From Gammaproteobacteria bacterium (GTDB taxonomy: Bacteria > Pseudomonadota > Gammaproteobacteria > Steroidobacterales > XN24), in contig JARFQW010000062.1 in the NCBI GenBank assembly GCA_029287575.1, positions 1-49,190 on the forward strand: a stretch of DNA of 49,190 nucleotides, given 5' to 3'. Under the pieces are notes generated by a model. That model made no database searches and was not told the origin of the DNA. It saw only the letters and a program-made list of their open reading frames with translations. Made by a program: the position numbers and the translations under genes. Below, in pieces: positions 47,083-49,190 of this stretch. Each line of letters begins with the position of its first letter. Position 1 is the first letter of the stretch.

Positions 47083-48746
47083 GAACCTTGCATCGGCAGA
47101 TCCAGGCCCCTTTCCCGGGCCACTGCGATCGCCCGTTCGTAGCCCGCGTCGGCGTGCCGCATGACACCGGTCCCGGGGTCATTGACCAGCACGAGTTCGA
47201 GCTGCTTTCGGGCCCGCTCCGACCCGTCGGCGACGATGACCACGCCGGCGTGCAGCGAATAGCCCATGCCGACACCCCCGCCATGATGAAAACTCACCCA
47301 CGAAGCCCCGCTCGCGGTATTGAGCAGAGCATTGAGAATCGGCCAGTCGGCCACCGCGTCGGAGCCATCCCGCATGGCCTCGGTTTCACGGTTCGGCGAC
47401 GCGACCGACCCGGAGTCCAGGTGATCGCGGCCGATCACGATCGGGCCCTTCAGCTCACCCGAGGCCACCATCTCGTTGAAGGCGAGGCCCAGCTGGTGGC
47501 GCTCCTTGTAGCCCAGCCAGCAGATCCTGGCGGGCAGGCCCTGAAACTGGATGCGCTCGCGGGCGTGGTCGAGCCAGCGATGCAGTCCCGGCTTGTCCGG
47601 AAACAGCTGGCGGGCGCAGTCGTCGGTTCGGTAAATATCCTCCGGATCGCCCGAAAGAGCGACCCAGCGAAACGGGCCCACGCCTTCACAGAAAAGCGGC
47701 CGGATGTAGAGGGGCACGAAGCCGGCGAACTCGAAGGCGTCAGCCTCGCCCGCGTCGCGGGCCATGGCACGAATGTTGTTGCCGTAATCGAAGGTCGGCG
47801 TCCCGCGCCGATGAAAGCCCAGCATGGCGCGAACCTGGCGGGCCATGGACTGCTTTGCCGCTTTGACGTACGCGGCGGGGTCGCGGCGCCGGAACTCCGC
47901 CGCGGCGGCGACATCGTAACCTACCGGCACGTAGCCGTTCAGAGGGTCGTGAGCAGACGTCTGATCGGTCACGAGCCCCGGTCCGTCATCGGCGGCAAGT
48001 ACCTGCTCGAAGACCTCGGCTGCATTGCCCAGCAAGCCCACGGACTCGGCCCGGCCGGCCTGACGGGCCCGGCGCAGCAGCGCCATGGCCTCGTCGAGCG
48101 TATCGGCCCGATGGTCCAGATATCCTGTATCCAGGCGCTTCTGTATGCGCTCGGGATCTACCTCGACCGCAAGACAGGATAGACCGGCAAAAACGGAGGC
48201 CAGAGGCTGCGCGCCGCCCATGCCGCCGAGCCCACCGGTCAGCAGCCAGCGGTCGCCTGGCTTGCCGCCGTAATGCTGCCGGACGGCCTCGGCAAAGGTC
48301 TCGTAGGTTCCCTGAACAATGCCCTGCGAGCCAATATAGATCCACGACCCCGCGGTCATCTGACCGTACATCATCAGGCCCGCCCGATCGAGCTCGAAGA
48401 AGTGCTCCCAGTCAGCCCACTCGCCGACCAGGTTCGAATTGGCAATCAGGACCCTGGGAGCCATTTCGTGGGTCCGGAATACACCCACGGGCTTGCCCGA
48501 CTGGACCAGAAGGGTCTCGTCCGACGCGAGCCTGCGCAGGGTCGCCACGATCGCATCGATACACTCCCAGTTTCGGGCCGCGCGGCCGAGACCGCCGTAG
48601 ACGACGAGCTCGGCGGGATTCTCCGCGACCACGGGGTCGAGGTTGTTCAGAAGCATCCGCAGGGCCGCCTCCTGAACCCAGCCACGACAGCTGATTTCTG
48701 GCCCTGTCGGTGCGTGGAGTTCCACGTCCCGGTATCGCGTCGCCAT
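47079..48746 (-). CDS. hutU: Urocanate hydratase
   Basis: NAD-dependent hydration of urocanate to imidazolonepropionate, the second step of histidine degradation. 555 aa, normal. NAD-binding [29 protein letters not shown] and the C-terminal [19 protein letters not shown] are diagnostic. ATG 48746 has a GGGGGG site. It is more than 3.8 kb from hutH, with four unrelated genes between, and pairs instead with the CIA30 gene. Confidence 0.97.
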   Translation of the reverse strand: MATRYRDVELHAPTGPEISCRGWVQEAALRMLLNNLDPVVAENPAELVVYGGLGRAARNWECIDAIVATLRRLASDETLLVQSGKPVGVFRTHEMAPRVLIANSNLVGEWADWEHFFELDRAGLMMYGQMTAGSWIYIGSQGIVQGTYETFAEAVRQHYGGKPGDRWLLTGGLGGMGGAQPLASVFAGLSCLAVEVDPERIQKRLDTGYLDHRADTLDEAMALLRRARQAGRAESVGLLGNAAEVFEQVLAADDGPGLVTDQTSAHDPLNGYVPVGYDVAAAAEFRRRDPAAYVKAAKQSMARQVRAMLGFHRRGTPTFDYGNNIRAMARDAGEADAFEFAGFVPLYIRPLFCEGVGPFRWVALSGDPEDIYRTDDCARQLFPDKPGLHRWLDHARERIQFQGLPARICWLGYKERHQLGLAFNEMVASGELKGPIVIGRDHLDSGSVASPNRETEAMRDGSDAVADWPILNALLNTASGASWVSFHHGGGVGMGYSLHAGVVIVADGSERARKQLELVLVNDPGTGVMRHADAGYERAIAVARERGLDLPMQGS

Positions 48747-48825
48747 CCCCGCCCCCCGTAAATCCGGTCAGTCGGGAGATGCTATCACTTCATGAAACAC
48801 GGCCGCGCGGGCAGGATCCTCGCGC

Positions 48826-49190
48826 CTAGTCGAGCCACACCCGGGCGTTCCGCCACAGTCTCATCCATGGACCGTCCTCGCCCCATTTCTGCGGACACCA
48901 GGAATGCTGCACGCTGCGGAAAACCCGTTCCGGGTGGGGCATGGACAAGGTGACCCGCCCGTCGGTCGAACAAATGCCCGCAATCCCGTCCGGCGATCCG
49001 TTCGGATTGTGAGGATAGATGGAGGCCACGGCACCGCGGGTGTCGACATACCGCAAGGCCACCAGCCCGTCATTGCCGCATTCTTGCCGCTGCGTGCTGT
49101 CGGCAAACTCCGCCTGACCCTCGCCGTGGGAAACGGCGATCGGGAGAATGGATCCATGCATGCCGGCAAGAAAAACCGAGGGACCCGGAT
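48826..49190 (-). CDS. purL: Phosphoribosylformylglycinamidine synthase, C-terminal end (cut by window edge)
   Basis: Last ~121 codons of the single-chain PurL that makes FGAM in purine synthesis. This is the glutaminase domain: [28 protein letters not shown] and [15 protein letters not shown], with the catalytic His-Glu in PHPE. The frame is open to the right edge and the rest of the roughly 1,300-residue enzyme lies outside. A 79-bp gap without clear signals precedes hutU. Confidence 0.95.
   Translation of the reverse strand, partial: PGPSVFLAGMHGSILPIAVSHGEGQAEFADSTQRQECGNDGLVALRYVDTRGAVASIYPHNPNGSPDGIAGICSTDGRVTLSMPHPERVFRSVQHSWCPQKWGEDGPWMRLWRNARVWLD

Noticed and set aside
45611-47284. 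557-codon minus-strand open frame across the B12 gene and CIA30
   Set aside because: Opposite or other frame of well-supported genes, Arg/Gly/Pro-rich, no family features.
1-49190. Mobile elements, prophage, CRISPR, defence islands or tRNA genes
   Set aside because: No transposase, integrase, spaced repeats, cas genes or tRNA-like folds were recognised; gaps are short and filled with recognisable gene ends and promoters.

Overview
This 49 kb window is an uninterrupted stretch of a bacterial chromosome with high G+C content and dense coding. It is almost certainly from a gammaproteobacterium. The basis is the gene content and order: prmB-aroC-MFS-asd-fimV, glyA-nrdR-ribD-ribE-ribBA-ribH-nusB-thiL-pgpA, xseB-ispA-dxs, parE-parC, efp with epmA and epmB, and a FimX-like twitching-motility regulator. 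A Chromatiales-like or Wenzhouxiangella-like lineage is plausible, but I cannot settle it from sequence alone. No tRNA, rRNA, insertion sequence, prophage or CRISPR array is visible. No gene-free gap exceeds about 150 bp.

Layout. 1-6249 (minus): FimV (cut by the window edge), aspartate-semialdehyde dehydrogenase, an MFS transporter, chorismate synthase and the L3 methyltransferase PrmB. 6396-8460 (plus): a copper-delivery pair (SCO and PCu(A)C) translationally coupled to phosphatidylserine decarboxylase. 8430-11527: free methionine-(R)-sulfoxide reductase, then EF-P and its two lysine-modifying enzymes EpmA and EpmB. 11592-13658: a FimX-like protein (receiver-like, PAS, degenerate GGDEF, degenerate EAL). 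13696-17847: topoisomerase IV. 17962-20577: a three-gene operon of rubredoxin-less rubrerythrin, a two-cluster Fe-S/CCG protein and DUF3501, with a clear promoter, a perfect palindromic operator and a strong terminal hairpin. 20641-24710 (plus): xseB-ispA-dxs for isoprenoids, then folE2.

24770-33756 is a long minus-strand run: glyA, nrdR, four riboflavin genes, nusB, a DUF2889 gene, thiL, pgpA and a Ser/Thr kinase fused to a cyclic-nucleotide-binding domain. 33827-38255: an AcuC-like deacetylase, the ribosomal ABC-F protein EttA, a ferredoxin-NADP reductase-like flavoprotein and an exported methyltransferase-like protein. 38316-48746 holds a complete five-enzyme histidine degradation set (HutH, HutU, HutI, HutF, HutG). 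It is split into two divergent pairs plus a distant hutU, with a zinc-knuckle protein, PepQ, a B12-binding light-sensor-like protein and a CIA30 protein between them. The window ends inside purL.

Most of this is ordinary housekeeping sequence. The parts most worth following up are the rubrerythrin/Fe-S/DUF3501 operon with its operator, the B12 protein that carries the CarH light-sensing residues but no DNA-binding domain, the RibBA whose GTP cyclohydrolase II half has lost its zinc and catalytic residues, and the extremely tight gene junctions (divergent starts sharing CATG, convergent stops sharing CTAG).
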